Source: Victivallis sp. Marseille-Q1083 (lineage in GTDB: Bacteria > Verrucomicrobiota > Lentisphaeria > Victivallales > Victivallaceae). Taken from it: 64,000 nt of DNA. The notes below the pieces were generated by a model, which made no database searches, was not told the origin of the DNA, and saw only the letters and a program-made list of their open reading frames with translations. The DNA lies in the NCBI RefSeq assembly GCF_903645315.1, contig NZ_CAHJXL010000001.1, forward strand, positions 2,534,501-2,598,500, read 5' to 3'. Shown piece by piece: positions 51,988-62,075 of this stretch (its first letter is position 1; every line of letters starts with the position of its first letter). Made by a program: the position numbers and the translations under genes.

Positions 51988-53424
51988 ATGACTGCGACGG
52001 TTTGGAAATTGCTGGGATTGACGGTTCTGTCGTGGAGCGTTGCCGGCTTATCGGCGGCGGAACAGTATGATTGGTTTGCTTTGAAAAGCCACTTTCCGGA
52101 GGATCTGGTTTTTACCGGTTCGGTGGAATATCCGCGCCGGGCGAAAATTTCCTTTGAAGAGAAAGGGCGGATCACTTTTATTGCGCCGGCGGGTAAATTT
52201 CTGAGGGGGAGGATCCTCAACGACATCGGGCAGGTGGTGAAACAGGGCGACGTCATCGCCCAGCAGGATACGGCGGTCCCGCAGCACAATCTGGAGTTGG
52301 CGAAGCTGCGTTTGAGCGAGGCGCAGGCGTCGTTGACTGAGAGTGAAGCGGATTATCAGCGCGACTTGTCGCTGCACAAGACCGAAGTGATCAGCACCAA
52401 ACAGTACCTGCAGACGAAATTGAAGTACGATACCGCTCAGGTGGAGTTTGAAAAAGCCCGGGTGGAATTGGAGAAGGCCCGGTATGTGCTGGATTCCTGT
52501 ACGGTCGCCGCGCCGTTCAACTGTATGATCAGCGAAATTTACTATTATCCGGGGACGGTGGTGGACAATGCGCAGGATGTCCTGGAAATTGTCCTGCTTT
52601 CGCCGATGAAAGTGGTGGTGCCGCTGTCGGAACAGTTGACCAGCCAGATCGATTTGACGACGTCGGTCAAGGTTTTTCCGGTGGGTGCGGAGACGCCGGT
52701 GGCCGCCTGGTTCGATCAGAAAGATGTGCTGACCGACCGTTTGAACTGTTATGTCGAGAATCCGTTGCTGCCGATCGGCACCCTGACGGCCGAAGAGCGG
52801 CAGTTGCCGCGGATCGATGAACTGAGTTTCGTCAACGAATCGGAACCGGAACCGGGCCGGCCGGTTTTCTGGATTGATCCGCCGGCGCTTCACCGCGATA
52901 CAGCCGGCGAATTCGTCTGGAAAGTGACCGATGCCGCCGCCTACGACGACAAACGGCCCGTCACGCGGAGCATGACGCTGAAACGGGTGCCGGTCCGGTC
53001 GATCAACATGCTGACGGTGCAGGGCGTCTACCGGATGCAGGCGATTGAACCGGCGCCGGAGTTGAGCAAATTCGATCTGCTGGCCAATCAGGTTCCGGCG
53101 GCGTTGACCGGCGATGCGGCGAAGGTGGCTTACCAGGCGCAGATGCGTCAATTCCGGCCCGGGGAGCAGTTACAGGTCAATCTCCGGGGAAATTTCGAAC
53201 TGGAAGGCTTTTACCTGCCGAAGAAGGCCTTGCTGTACAACGAGGACGATGCGGAATACTTCTTGTTGGCGGCTGCCGGCGGAAAAGCCGAAAAAATTTC
53301 CGTTGCGAAGCTGGGTGAATCGATGAATTACGTCCGGGTCAACGCGCCGCAACTGAAAGACGGCCTGCAGATCATCGTGCCGCGGCTCGGCCAGAAAATA
53401 GAAGCCGGCCAGGTGGTTCAATAA
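51988..53424 (+). CDS. Periplasmic adaptor (HlyD/RND membrane fusion-type) protein
   Basis: 478 residues. A signal peptide (to about residue 24, VAGLSAAEQ) precedes a split lipoyl-like domain (GRILNDIGQVVKQGDVIAQQ and CTVAAPFNCMISEIYYYPG), a coiled-coil hairpin (about 95-170) and beta-barrel parts with insertions. The layout is that of the adaptor of a tripartite efflux pump. No inner-membrane pump or outer-membrane channel gene lies beside it, which is unusual. GGAGG lies 8 bases before the ATG. Confidence 0.8.
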   Translation: MTATVWKLLGLTVLSWSVAGLSAAEQYDWFALKSHFPEDLVFTGSVEYPRRAKISFEEKGRITFIAPAGKFLRGRILNDIGQVVKQGDVIAQQDTAVPQHNLELAKLRLSEAQASLTESEADYQRDLSLHKTEVISTKQYLQTKLKYDTAQVEFEKARVELEKARYVLDSCTVAAPFNCMISEIYYYPGTVVDNAQDVLEIVLLSPMKVVVPLSEQLTSQIDLTTSVKVFPVGAETPVAAWFDQKDVLTDRLNCYVENPLLPIGTLTAEERQLPRIDELSFVNESEPEPGRPVFWIDPPALHRDTAGEFVWKVTDAAAYDDKRPVTRSMTLKRVPVRSINMLTVQGVYRMQAIEPAPELSKFDLLANQVPAALTGDAAKVAYQAQMRQFRPGEQLQVNLRGNFELEGFYLPKKALLYNEDDAEYFLLAAAGGKAEKISVAKLGESMNYVRVNAPQLKDGLQIIVPRLGQKIEAGQVVQ

Positions 53425-53542
53425 ATAAAAATGGAAAAGTTCCGGCCGTTGAGCGTCCGGCAGATCCGCCGGGGCCGCCGGGGTATGTCGACGGAAAATC
53501 GCCGATCGCTTCGGCGTTGCCGGCGGCAAAGTTGAGGGAAAT

Positions 53543-53568
53543 GATGGATGGCGGTTGCGCCATCCATC
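53543..53568. terminator. Hairpin between convergent genes
   Basis: GATGGATGGCG (53543-53553) and CGCCATCCATC (53558-53568), a perfect 11-bp stem with a GTTG loop, between the adaptor gene and the small membrane protein. No T-run, so bidirectional termination is inferred from place and stability. Confidence 0.55.
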
Positions 53569-53583
53569 GCTTGACGGCTGTCT

Positions 53584-53952
53584 CTAGCGAAACAGGACAA
53601 TGCCGGCCGGAACTGCAGTGGTGGTCGCGGCAGTGTCGGACAGACCGAAAAAAGTAACTCCCGTAATCAGTCCGATCACCAAGAGCATGGCAATCGCCAG
53701 CGCGTAGGTGAGCAAAACCGTCAGAATGGCGGCGCCCCAGGACATCTCCCCCCAGTTCACCAGCAAAAACAGAACGACGATCAAACTGATGGGAAAACCG
53801 ATGAATGGAACCAGGGCACACAGCGAACCAATCAGGGCGATCTGGAACAACACTTTGTAAGGCGTCGGGTTGCCGGTTAGCCGGACGGCCACATAGAACA
53901 ACGCCGCCTGTACCAGCAAAGATACGATAAAAATGAATAACACCATCAACAT
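53584..53952 (-). CDS. Small four-helix membrane protein, unknown function
   Basis: 122 residues, almost wholly hydrophobic, with about four membrane helices (near 3-20, 35-52, 53-66, 76-98). There are few charged residues and no recognisable motif. GGAAAGGGAAATG sequence upstream gives a plausible ribosome site for the ATG at 53952. It stands alone between the adaptor gene and the CoA-disulfide reductase operon. Confidence 0.6.
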   Translation of the reverse strand: MLMVLFIFIVSLLVQAALFYVAVRLTGNPTPYKVLFQIALIGSLCALVPFIGFPISLIVVLFLLVNWGEMSWGAAILTVLLTYALAIAMLLVIGLITGVTFFGLSDTAATTTAVPAGIVLFR

Positions 53953-54390
53953 AGCTCATTTCCCTTTCCTGATTTTGGGTTGAGGTGAAAAAACATATCC
54001 CCCGCGTGAATTGCTATTTTTTTCAAAAACACTGATGTAAAACGGCTCAATCCTTATTATATTAGTATAAATATCGCTGATCTCGGCAATATCAAGTGAA
54101 AATTAATTTTTTTTACTGTAATGATGGAAGCCATTTTTTTTCATCATCCGGCAGAACTTGAAACAAGGAACATCCGGACTGCACTTCGCAATTTCAGCCT
54201 GCCGCCGGCGCCGGCCGATCATCGCCTGGCCGGCTGAGCTGTTTATGAAAAAACTGCATATGGCGTATTTATAGCTGTTCCAGCCGGGAGTGAAGCCGTA
54301 TTGTTTTTAGGGGCTCCAAAGTTGATCCGTCGATTTGAAATATCAAAATATCATGATATCTTAATATAAAAGTCAACTCGGGAGAAAGTC
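53953..54390. promoter_or_regulatory. AT-rich divergent gap with a palindromic candidate operator
   Basis: No gene is seen in these 438 bases. ATATCATGATAT (54348-54359) is a perfect 12-bp palindrome 31 bases before the ATG of the CoA-disulfide reductase gene, flanked by TTGAAA (54335-54340) and AT-rich -10-like sequence. Such palindromes are typical ArsR-family sites, and an ArsR gene closes this operon, so autoregulation is likely. Confidence 0.5.
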
Positions 54391-56799
54391 ATGAAAGTTC
54401 TGATTATCGGCGGAGTCGCCGGCGGCGCAAGTGCGGCGGCCCGGCTGCGGCGGCTGGATGAAAATTGTGAAATCGTGCTGGTGGAGCGCGGCGAAAACAT
54501 TTCCTATGCGAATTGCGGTTTGCCGTATCACCTGGGTGGAATCATTGCCGGGCGCGACGCGTTGCTGGTGATGACGCCGGAGAAATTCCGGGCCCGTTTC
54601 CGGGTCGATGTCCGGGTGCGTTGCGAAGCGACGGCGATCGACCGGGCCGGCCGGCAGGTGAAGTTGCGCGACCTGTCCACCGGGCGGGAGGTGATGGAGT
54701 CCTACGATAAATTGATTCTGGCGCCCGGCGCATCGCCGGCGCCGGTCACGATGCCGGGGGCGGAGTTGCCCGGCGTCTATCACCTCTGGACACTGGCGGA
54801 TATGGACCGGCTGGCGGCGGCGCTGGAAGCCGGCGCGAAAACGGCATTGGTGATCGGCGGCGGTTTTGTCGGGCTTGAGCTGGCGGAGAATCTGCAGCGG
54901 CGCGGTTTGGCGGTGACGCTGGTTCAGCGGGGACGCCAATTGCTGCCGACACTGGATTTTGAAATGGGCAACCTGCTGGTAACCGAATTGCGCCGCGGCG
55001 GGATCGACGTGGTGCTGGAAGCGCAGTTGACCGGCTTCCGGCCGGCTGAAGCCGGTTTGACGGCGACACTGGCGGATGGCCGCTGCCTGACGGCCGATCT
55101 GGCCGTTTTGAGCATCGGGGTACGGCCGAATTCGGAATTGGCGGCGGCGGCCGGTTTGAAGCTTGGCGCGCGCGGCCACATCGTTACCAATGACGAATTG
55201 CAGACGGCCGATCCGGATATCTATGCGGTCGGCGATGCGATCGAGGTGATCGATCCGATTCTGGGACAGCCGACCGCGATTGCCCTGGCCGGGCCGGCCA
55301 ACCGGCAGGGACGGCTGGCGGCGGCCAATGTGCTGGGGCAGCATCGGCGTTATCGCGGTACCATCGGCACCTCGGTGATCAAGGTTGGCGGCCTGACCGC
55401 CGGTTCGACCGGCCATTCCGAACGGTGGCTGCAGGCGGCCGAAATACCCTACCGGAAGATTTATTTGCATCCCAACTCCAACGCTTCCTATTATCCCGGC
55501 GGCGCGCCGCTGCATATGAAGCTGTTGTTCGGGGACGGCGGCAAATTGTTTGGCGCTCAGATCGTCGGCGCCAAAGGGGTGGATAAGCGGATTGACGTGA
55601 TCTCTTCCGCCATCTGGAACGGTCTGCCCATTCAGGCGCTGGCCGATTTGGAATTGGCGTATGCCCCGCCGTACGGCGCGGCGAAGGATCCGGTCAATCT
55701 GGCCGGCATGATCGGCGAAAACGTCATCGAAGGTTTGACGACGGCGGCCTATTTCGAAGCGTTGCCGGCCGACGCCTGGCTGCTCGATGTCCGCGAGCCG
55801 GCGGAGTTCGAACTCGGTTCGTTGCCGGGGGCGCACCATATTCCGCTCGGCGCGTTGCGGCGGCAGCTGGCCGAATTGCCGAAAGACCGCCGGATTTTCA
55901 TCTTCTGCCAATCGGGTTTGCGCGGGTATGTGGCGGAACGCATCCTGGTGCAGCACGGTTTCGACGCGGTCAATCTTTCGGGCGGTTATCTGACCTGGAA
56001 GCAGTTGCAGCCGCCGGCCGATAACCTGACGAAACCGTCGCCGGTTCAACCGCCGCCGCCGAAAGCCGCCGCCGACCGGCCGGTGGTCGACGCCCGGGCG
56101 TTGGCTTGTCCCGGCCCGGTGGTCCGGCTGAAGCAGGCGGTCGATGCTTTGGCGGACGGCGGAGAAGTGGAATTGCTGGCGCCGCTCTCTTTCGAGGTCG
56201 ATCTGGCCAATTGGCTGCGTTCCAGCGGCAATTCGCTGGTCGGGGAAGAAAAGCTGGCCGATCATCTCCGGGCGGTCATCCGCAAGGGCGGCGTGGCTCC
56301 GTCCGGGGCGGCTTGGTCCGGACGGTCGGCGAATGGCGGTGCTATCGTGCTGTTCAGCAATGATCTGGATAAGGCGATGGCGGCATTGATCATCGCCTGC
56401 GGCATGGCGGCGGCCGGCAAACCGGTCGGTATTTTCTTCACCTTCTGGGGCTTGACCGTGCTGCGCCGCGATCCGGCGCCGCCGGTCGCCAAACGCGGCC
56501 TGGCGCGCCTGTTCGGCTGGATGCTGCCGAAAGGCGCCGGTCGCCTGAAGCTGTCGAAGCTGAATATGGCCGGCCTGGGCACGCAAATGATGAAACAGGT
56601 GATGGCGGACCGCCAGGTGACGGCGCTGCCGGAGTTGCTGCAGCAGGCGCGGGCGCTCGGGGTCCGGTTCATCGCCTGCGAAATGGCGATGGATATCATG
56701 GGAATTCGCCGGGAGGAATTGATTGAAGTCGACGAAGTGGCCGGCGTTGCCAGCTTTGTCGAGATGGCCCAGTCCAGCAACAACACTTTGTTTATCTGA
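54391..56799 (+). CDS. CoA-disulfide reductase-like flavoprotein fused to rhodanese, TusA and DsrE domains
   Basis: 802 residues in four modules. Residues 1-450: FAD/NAD-dependent reductase with IIGGVAGGASAAARLRR, the redox Cys42 in SYANCGLPYH, and NAD-binding VIGGGFVGLELAE. About 460-545: rhodanese with DVREPAEFELGSLPGAHHIP and active Cys506 in FCQSGLRG. About 568-640: TusA-like with CPGP (Cys573). About 650-802: DsrE/peroxiredoxin-like domain with Cys763 in ACEMAMD. Such proteins handle persulfide sulfur, passing it between cysteines while reducing CoA or protein disulfides. All four cysteines are present. It is cotranscribed with an ArsR regulator that starts 1 base after its stop. Confidence 0.9.
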   Translation: MKVLIIGGVAGGASAAARLRRLDENCEIVLVERGENISYANCGLPYHLGGIIAGRDALLVMTPEKFRARFRVDVRVRCEATAIDRAGRQVKLRDLSTGREVMESYDKLILAPGASPAPVTMPGAELPGVYHLWTLADMDRLAAALEAGAKTALVIGGGFVGLELAENLQRRGLAVTLVQRGRQLLPTLDFEMGNLLVTELRRGGIDVVLEAQLTGFRPAEAGLTATLADGRCLTADLAVLSIGVRPNSELAAAAGLKLGARGHIVTNDELQTADPDIYAVGDAIEVIDPILGQPTAIALAGPANRQGRLAAANVLGQHRRYRGTIGTSVIKVGGLTAGSTGHSERWLQAAEIPYRKIYLHPNSNASYYPGGAPLHMKLLFGDGGKLFGAQIVGAKGVDKRIDVISSAIWNGLPIQALADLELAYAPPYGAAKDPVNLAGMIGENVIEGLTTAAYFEALPADAWLLDVREPAEFELGSLPGAHHIPLGALRRQLAELPKDRRIFIFCQSGLRGYVAERILVQHGFDAVNLSGGYLTWKQLQPPADNLTKPSPVQPPPPKAAADRPVVDARALACPGPVVRLKQAVDALADGGEVELLAPLSFEVDLANWLRSSGNSLVGEEKLADHLRAVIRKGGVAPSGAAWSGRSANGGAIVLFSNDLDKAMAALIIACGMAAAGKPVGIFFTFWGLTVLRRDPAPPVAKRGLARLFGWMLPKGAGRLKLSKLNMAGLGTQMMKQVMADRQVTALPELLQQARALGVRFIACEMAMDIMGIRREELIEVDEVAGVASFVEMAQSSNNTLFI

Positions 56800-56800
56800 T

Positions 56801-57124
56801 ATGATGAATGAAGAACGACTGCCGGAGGAATTCCTCCGGCCGATGGCCGAGGTGATCAGGCTGATGGGCCATCCGCAGCGGCTGCAAATTCTGGACTATC
56901 TGGATATTCACGGCGAATCCTCGGTCAACGCGGTTGTCGAAGGAATCGACGGGCAGCAGGGCGCCGTGTCGCAGCATCTCAACAAGATGCGCGTCGCCGG
57001 GCTGATCGCCTGCCGCCGCGACCGCCGTCAGGTATTGTACCGGATCGCGGCGGAAAATCCGGTGACCATCCTGCATTGTTTGCGCCGGAAATACCAGGCG
57101 GTCAAGGCGGCCGGGGGAAAATAG
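56801..57124 (+). CDS. ArsR-family transcriptional regulator
   Basis: 107 residues. Winged helix-turn-helix with the usual entry PMAEVIRLMGHPQRLQILDYL, recognition helix region GQQGAVSQHLNKMRVAGLI, and wing RRDRRQVLYRI. No metal-binding ELCVCDL-type Cys pair is present; one Cys lies at CRRDRR and another at LHCLRRK, so it could sense reactive sulfur as BigR/SqrR do, which is inference from the operon. Two ATGs at 56801 and 56804 are possible. Confidence 0.85.
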   Translation: MMNEERLPEEFLRPMAEVIRLMGHPQRLQILDYLDIHGESSVNAVVEGIDGQQGAVSQHLNKMRVAGLIACRRDRRQVLYRIAAENPVTILHCLRRKYQAVKAAGGK

Positions 57125-57188
57125 CTTCGTTCCGGCTCCTCCGGGGTGGTCCGGGCGATATTTTCATAGCGTCCAATGATTCGGATCG

Positions 57189-58073
57189 TCACACGACCGA
57201 TACGGCGATGCCGTGTCGGTCCAGCCCGACGCGCCACCGTTCGAGCAGCTCCGGCGAAGGAGCGGCCAGCGCCGGCCAATCCGGTTCCGGCAGTCCGGCC
57301 ATCGTGGCTTTGCCGCGTCCCATATCGTGATACGGCAACAGGTCGACGCCTTCGACGCCGGGCAGGGCGGCCAGTTCGGCCAGCCAGCGCAGCAGGGCCG
57401 GTTCGGCGTTGACGCCGGCCACCAGCGGGACGCGGAGCCGCAGCCGGGCGCCGGCGGCCGATAAACGCCGCAGGTTCTTTTCGACCGTTTCGCCGTCGGC
57501 GCCGGTCAGTTCCCGGTAACGCGGCCGGGCCGCTTTGAGGTCGAACAGGATCAATTCACTGCATTCCGCCAAAATCTCCACCGGTTCCGGCAGGCGGATG
57601 CCGGCGGTTTCCACAGCGGTATGGATTCCCTCCTGCCGGGCAAGCCTCAACAGTTCCAGCGCAAATTCCAGTTGTGACAGTGGTTCGCCGCCGGAGAGCG
57701 TCAGGCCGCCGCCGCTCTGATCGTAGTAAAACCGGTCGCGGCGGACGACGGCGAGCACCGCCTCGGCGCTCATCGGCCGTCCGAGCAGCGTCAACGCGCC
57801 GCCGGGACATTCGGCGGCACATCTTCCGCAACCGGTACAGGCGGTGGCGGCGGTCCGGCGGCAAGCCGGGGGAATTGCCCCGGGCCGGCAGCGTCCGCAG
57901 CCGAGGCAGTGGGCCGGATTGACCGAGACGCGCGGCGCGAATTCCCGCGATTCCGGGTTGTGGCACCAGCGGCAGCGCAGCGGACAACCCTGCAGGAACA
58001 CCGTCGTGCGGATGCCGGGACCGTCCTTGACGCAGAAGCGTTGGATGCGCAGGATATTTCCTTCAGCAGCCAT
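57189..58073 (-). CDS. Glycyl radical enzyme activating protein
   Basis: 294 residues. N-terminal [21 protein letters not shown], then the radical SAM cluster [11 protein letters not shown] (CxxxCxxC), and an inserted ferredoxin-like part with two further Cys clusters ([16 protein letters not shown] and [11 protein letters not shown]). [11 protein letters not shown] is the SAM-binding GGE motif. It cleaves S-adenosylmethionine to place the radical on the glycine of the enzyme encoded just upstream, with which it overlaps by 11 bases. The ATG at 58073 starts just before the conserved segment. Confidence 0.93.
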   Translation of the reverse strand: MAAEGNILRIQRFCVKDGPGIRTTVFLQGCPLRCRWCHNPESREFAPRVSVNPAHCLGCGRCRPGAIPPACRRTAATACTGCGRCAAECPGGALTLLGRPMSAEAVLAVVRRDRFYYDQSGGGLTLSGGEPLSQLEFALELLRLARQEGIHTAVETAGIRLPEPVEILAECSELILFDLKAARPRYRELTGADGETVEKNLRRLSAAGARLRLRVPLVAGVNAEPALLRWLAELAALPGVEGVDLLPYHDMGRGKATMAGLPEPDWPALAAPSPELLERWRVGLDRHGIAVSVV

Positions 58074-60102
58074 GCGCCCGCCTCCGCATGATGTCGCGCT
58101 GCACCAGCGGGTCGAGCTGGGTGAAAAATGCCGAAAAGCCGCTGACCCGGACGATGAGGTCGGCATATTTTTCCGGTTCGGCGATCGCTTGGGCCAGCGT
58201 GGCGTTGTCGGTCACGTTGAACTGCATCTCGTGGCCGCGCCCGGAGATGAAGCGGCGCAGCAGTACGAGCAGCCGGCCCGGGTCGTCGAACATCTCCGGC
58301 AGAAACCGCATGTTGACCACCGTGCAGTTCGCCTGCGAGTAATCGGGACGAATGATCGAATTGACGAAAGCGGTCGGGCCTTCCCGGTCGAGCCCGGCGT
58401 CGGGCGAGGCCGCGTCGGACAGCGCGACGCCGGCGTGGCGGCCGTCGGCGGTGGCCATCGTTTCGGCGCCGGCCGGAATGTTGCTGGTATTCGAGGCCAT
58501 GCAGCTCTGGAAACAGCCGCCGTCGGCCATGGTCAGCCGGCCGGCTTCGGCGGCGCAGAGTTCGACGATGCGTGCCGCCAGTTCGTCGCAGTACGGTTCG
58601 TCATTGCCGTATTTGGGCGCGCAGTGGATCAGCGTCTGCCGCAACTCTTCGTCGCCCTGAAAGTCGCGCCGGAGCGCTTCGACCAGCCGAATCGGTTCGA
58701 TACGCTTTTCTTCGTAGACCAGTTTTTTCACCGCCGCCAGGCTGTTGGCCAGCGTGGCCAGGCCCATCATGCCGATACCGTGGAAGCGCGGAAATTCGCT
58801 GCCGCCGGCGTTGATGTCGCAGCCGCGGTTGAGACAGTCGCGCGTCACGGCGGAGAGTACCGGATCGGGAAAAATCGCCGGATCGAAAGCCGCCAGTTCG
58901 GCGTTGTAACGCCGGGCGTGTTCTTCCAGGCCGCAACGCACGCCGGCGGCGAAGGCTTCCCACAGGGCTTCGAAGGTTGGAAATTCCGGCAGGTGCAGCA
59001 TGGTTTCAGTGAAGATTTTCGGCAGATTGAACCGGCTGTCGCCCCAGGCGCACTGCCGGCCGGCGAGCTGCACTTCGACGCAGCCGACCAGCGCGTAATC
59101 CCGCGCCGCTGCCAGCGGAATCCCGAAATGCTGCAGCATCCGGATGTTCACTTCGTCGTTGAATACCGCCGGAAAACCGATGCCGCTGCCGATCAGCCGG
59201 ATGCAGGCCAGTAAAAATGCGTCGCTGCTCGCGTCGTGCAGCCGGGCGGACAAATTGGTGTGCGCCGAACGGACAAGGCCGGTCGCTTCCAGCATCAGGA
59301 AACTCAAGGGGTTGGCCGCATCTCTGCCGTCCGGCGTGACGCCGCCGATGCAGAGGTTGGTCACCTCCTGGAAGCCGTCGATTTTGCTCCAGAGCTGGCA
59401 GAGAAAATCGAGCGTCGGCTCGCGGTCGAGCTGGTCATGCCGCCAGAATGGCAGCAGATACTGGTCGATCCGGCCGAGCGCATTGTGGGCGCGGCCTTCC
59501 ATTTCCAGGGCGACGAACAGCGCCCAGACCAGTTGGATGGCTTCGTCGAAATGCCGCGGCGGCTCGACGGCGATCCGGCGCAGCCGCTCCGCCGCGGCCG
59601 GCCGGGAGGCGGCGAGGACATCGGCGGCATGTTGCAGCCAGTCGCGCAGCGCTTCCAGGGCCTGGCGCATCGCGACGGCGATCGGCGTTTGAAAATGCCG
59701 TTCCGCCAGCCGGGCCCGTTCGATCATTCGTCCGAGTCCTTCGGTCAGAACGGTTTCAAAATCGAGTACCGTGTGGGAACTGCCGATTTCAAACGGCCGT
59801 AACGGATGCCGGTCCGCATAACGGATCGCCTCGGCGTAATCGGCCGCTTCGATTTCCGGCGGCAGTTCGGCGCGCCGGAACAGTTCGACGCCGCCGTAAA
59901 ATTCCTGTTCTTCCGCCAGCAAGACCGGAATGGTCAGCAAAGCGTGGCGAAAGGCTTCGACCCGCCGGATCGCTTCCGGCGTTTCGGCGCCGTCATGGGT
60001 CCGGTAGTAGACTCCCTGCCGGTAACGGAAGAGATCGACCGGCGGCTGGGCCGGATATTGTCCGGAACGTTCCCGCTTTAAAACTTCCCGCCAATTTTTC
60101 AT
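58063..60102 (-). CDS. Glycyl radical enzyme (pyruvate formate-lyase/dehydratase family), substrate unknown
   Basis: 679 residues; most relatives have 760-850. The active-site thiyl motif is [10 protein letters not shown] (Cys341, Glu343), the GCVE form found in dehydratase and lyase members such as glycerol dehydratase and CutC. The radical loop is [10 protein letters not shown] (Gly655). The N-terminus is about 100 residues shorter than usual, starting [20 protein letters not shown]. Neighbours (zinc alcohol dehydrogenase, alpha/beta hydrolase, activase) suggest a pathway that hydrolyses, oxidises and then eliminates or cleaves a hydroxylated compound. The start at 60102 overlaps the hydrolase stop. 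Confidence 0.9.
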   Translation of the reverse strand: MKNWREVLKRERSGQYPAQPPVDLFRYRQGVYYRTHDGAETPEAIRRVEAFRHALLTIPVLLAEEQEFYGGVELFRRAELPPEIEAADYAEAIRYADRHPLRPFEIGSSHTVLDFETVLTEGLGRMIERARLAERHFQTPIAVAMRQALEALRDWLQHAADVLAASRPAAAERLRRIAVEPPRHFDEAIQLVWALFVALEMEGRAHNALGRIDQYLLPFWRHDQLDREPTLDFLCQLWSKIDGFQEVTNLCIGGVTPDGRDAANPLSFLMLEATGLVRSAHTNLSARLHDASSDAFLLACIRLIGSGIGFPAVFNDEVNIRMLQHFGIPLAAARDYALVGCVEVQLAGRQCAWGDSRFNLPKIFTETMLHLPEFPTFEALWEAFAAGVRCGLEEHARRYNAELAAFDPAIFPDPVLSAVTRDCLNRGCDINAGGSEFPRFHGIGMMGLATLANSLAAVKKLVYEEKRIEPIRLVEALRRDFQGDEELRQTLIHCAPKYGNDEPYCDELAARIVELCAAEAGRLTMADGGCFQSCMASNTSNIPAGAETMATADGRHAGVALSDAASPDAGLDREGPTAFVNSIIRPDYSQANCTVVNMRFLPEMFDDPGRLLVLLRRFISGRGHEMQFNVTDNATLAQAIAEPEKYADLIVRVSGFSAFFTQLDPLVQRDIMRRRAHGC

Positions 60103-60824
60103 GGTTGTGTCCTTTCCAGTTTCTTCAACATGTCCCGCAGATCTTCGAGCCCGAAGGCGAGCGGCGAGTCGTGGTCGCCATCGGGAATTTCCCGGTAATC
60201 GAAGTTCGTCCGCCCGGCCAGCCGCTTTGCCAGCGCCCTGGCCTGTTCCACCGGGATGATTTGGTCGGCGCCGCCGTGCCGGAAGCGAATCGGCATCGTC
60301 AACCGGTCCGCCCGGTCGACAGCACTGTGCGCCCGGCAGGAACTGCCGGCATAGGCGGCCATGATCGCCCGGTGAATTTCGGCCGGGATTGCGGCCGGCT
60401 GGCGGCCGCACCAGTCGCGGTAGCGGCCGAGGTCGGTAGCGGCGCCCATGACGACCAGTGCGTCGACCAGTTCGGGATGAAGCACCGCAAAAATCAGTGC
60501 GCCGGTGCCGCCCATCGAGCCGGCCCAGAGGACGATTTTCGAGCGGCGTTGGGGTACGGTCGAAAGGAGCCAGGCGAGGTCGGCGGCGGCGGCCGGCGAC
60601 ATCCAGGCGTTGTCGCGCAGGTTCGGCAGCAGCAGGCTGATTTGCAGCGCCGCCAGTTCCGGCAGCCACCGGGCCAGGTCCGGGCGGGTCAACAATTGAT
60701 CGCCGTGCGCGCCGTGGCCGTGCAGCATGACGACGCAGGGGCGGTTCGGGGCGCCGTCGTGCTGCAGGTACCAGTCGGGAGCGTTGTCGACCGGGCTGGC
60801 ATAATCGACTCGCCGAAATAACAT
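60099..60824 (-). CDS. Alpha/beta hydrolase-fold esterase
   Basis: 241 residues. VVMLHGHGAHGDQLL forms the oxyanion region, the nucleophile Ser lies in WAGSMGGTGAL (GxSxG, about residue 98), the acid Asp in RHGGADQIIPV and the His in IPDGDHDSPL. No signal peptide, so cytoplasmic. It probably frees the substrate of the radical enzyme from an ester or acts on its product. It is 4 bases downstream of the dehydrogenase gene and overlaps the glycyl radical enzyme gene by ATGA. Confidence 0.85.
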   Translation of the reverse strand: MLFRRVDYASPVDNAPDWYLQHDGAPNRPCVVMLHGHGAHGDQLLTRPDLARWLPELAALQISLLLPNLRDNAWMSPAAAADLAWLLSTVPQRRSKIVLWAGSMGGTGALIFAVLHPELVDALVVMGAATDLGRYRDWCGRQPAAIPAEIHRAIMAAYAGSSCRAHSAVDRADRLTMPIRFRHGGADQIIPVEQARALAKRLAGRTNFDYREIPDGDHDSPLAFGLEDLRDMLKKLERTQP

Positions 60825-60828
60825 TGTT

Positions 60829-61938
60829 TCATTCCTCCGGCACGAATACCGCCTTGATCGCCCGGCCGGCTTCGGCGTCGGCCATCGCCTGATTGACCTG
60901 GGCGACCGGATACCTGGTTACCAGCCGGCTGAACAGTTTCTGCAGTTCGGGATGGGCGGCCAGAAATTCCAAATACCGGCCGATATCGGCGATGGTATAT
61001 TGCCCGCTGCCGATGATGCGCAGCGCCCGGAAGGTGATCTGCTGCGGTTCGATCGCCACCGCGCCCCGGTTGGAATACTGCCCCGGTACGAAATAACGGC
61101 CGCGGGTGCGCAGCAGCGACAGCCCGAACGTGAAGGCGTCCGGCGCGCCGCTGGTTTCGATGACGACGTCGGCGCCGTCGCCGCGGTCGAGACGTCTGGC
61201 TTCGGCCAGCAGGGCCTGACGAATGTCGTCGTTCGTTGACTGGCGGTAATCGAAAAACCGGTCGGGAGCCAATGCTTCAGTCAACGCGAGGCGGGCCGGA
61301 TTGGCGGCCGAACCGATCAGCGCGGTACGGCAGCGGTGCGCCTTGGCCCAGGCCAGCGCGAACAAACCGAGCGAACCGTTGCCCTGAATGGCGATTAATT
61401 CGTCCGCTTCGAGTCCGCCGCCGTATTCACAGGCGCGGATGACCGTCGGACCGCCGCAGGGAAAAGCGGCGGCGGCGAAGGTGTCGACCTGCTCCGGCAG
61501 TTTTACCAGGTTGGTCAGCGGACTGTAGAGATATTCGGCGAAGCCGCCGTGAAAATGCGGCGGGTCCGACGCCGGCTGGGCGTAGGTGACGCCGAAGGCG
61601 AGGCAACTGGCCGTTTCGCCTTTGCGGCAGTTGAAACAGTTGCCGCACGGGACGGCGACGCTGGCAATCACCCGGTCGCCGACTGCCAGCGGCCGGCCCA
61701 GTGCGTCGACCGCCGGCCCGGCGCCGAGCATATCGATTCGTCCGATGAATTCGTGGCCGATGATCAGCGGGAAGTCCGGCATCGCCAGTTTGCCGGCCGC
61801 GATGTGGACATCGGTGCCGCAGATGCCGCTGGAGAGCAGCGCCAGGCCGGCGAGGCCGGGACCGGGCTGGACGGTTGGATATTCCCGTACCTGGAATGGT
61901 TGGCCGGGACCTTGGAAAATTGCCGCTTTTCTTTTCAT
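60829..61938 (-). CDS. Zinc-dependent alcohol/polyol dehydrogenase (MDR family)
   Basis: 369 residues. The catalytic zinc ligands are in SGICGTDVHIA (Cys) and GHEFIG (His, Glu); the structural zinc lobe reads CGNCFNCRKGETASC with four Cys. The cofactor domain has IAIQGNGSLGLFALA. It oxidises a secondary alcohol or polyol with NAD(P). First gene of the four-gene glycyl radical operon, divergent from an AraC regulator with 137 bases between. Confidence 0.88.
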   Translation of the reverse strand: MKRKAAIFQGPGQPFQVREYPTVQPGPGLAGLALLSSGICGTDVHIAAGKLAMPDFPLIIGHEFIGRIDMLGAGPAVDALGRPLAVGDRVIASVAVPCGNCFNCRKGETASCLAFGVTYAQPASDPPHFHGGFAEYLYSPLTNLVKLPEQVDTFAAAAFPCGGPTVIRACEYGGGLEADELIAIQGNGSLGLFALAWAKAHRCRTALIGSAANPARLALTEALAPDRFFDYRQSTNDDIRQALLAEARRLDRGDGADVVIETSGAPDAFTFGLSLLRTRGRYFVPGQYSNRGAVAIEPQQITFRALRIIGSGQYTIADIGRYLEFLAAHPELQKLFSRLVTRYPVAQVNQAMADAEAGRAIKAVFVPEE

Positions 61939-62075
61939 TTCGTTGCTTGCTCCACTGCTGAATGGTTGTATTTGAAAGAATCGGATTTTATATTTAGTAT
62001 AGTATGAAACCGACGGAAAAAGAATGTCTGATTGTGGAAAAACATATCCGATTCTGCAAATCTGGAGAATGAGCC

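Noticed and set aside
54373-56586. A 737-codon minus-strand frame opposite the CoA-disulfide reductase gene
   Set aside because: Same kind of GC-driven antisense frame; the plus-strand protein has four recognisable domains.
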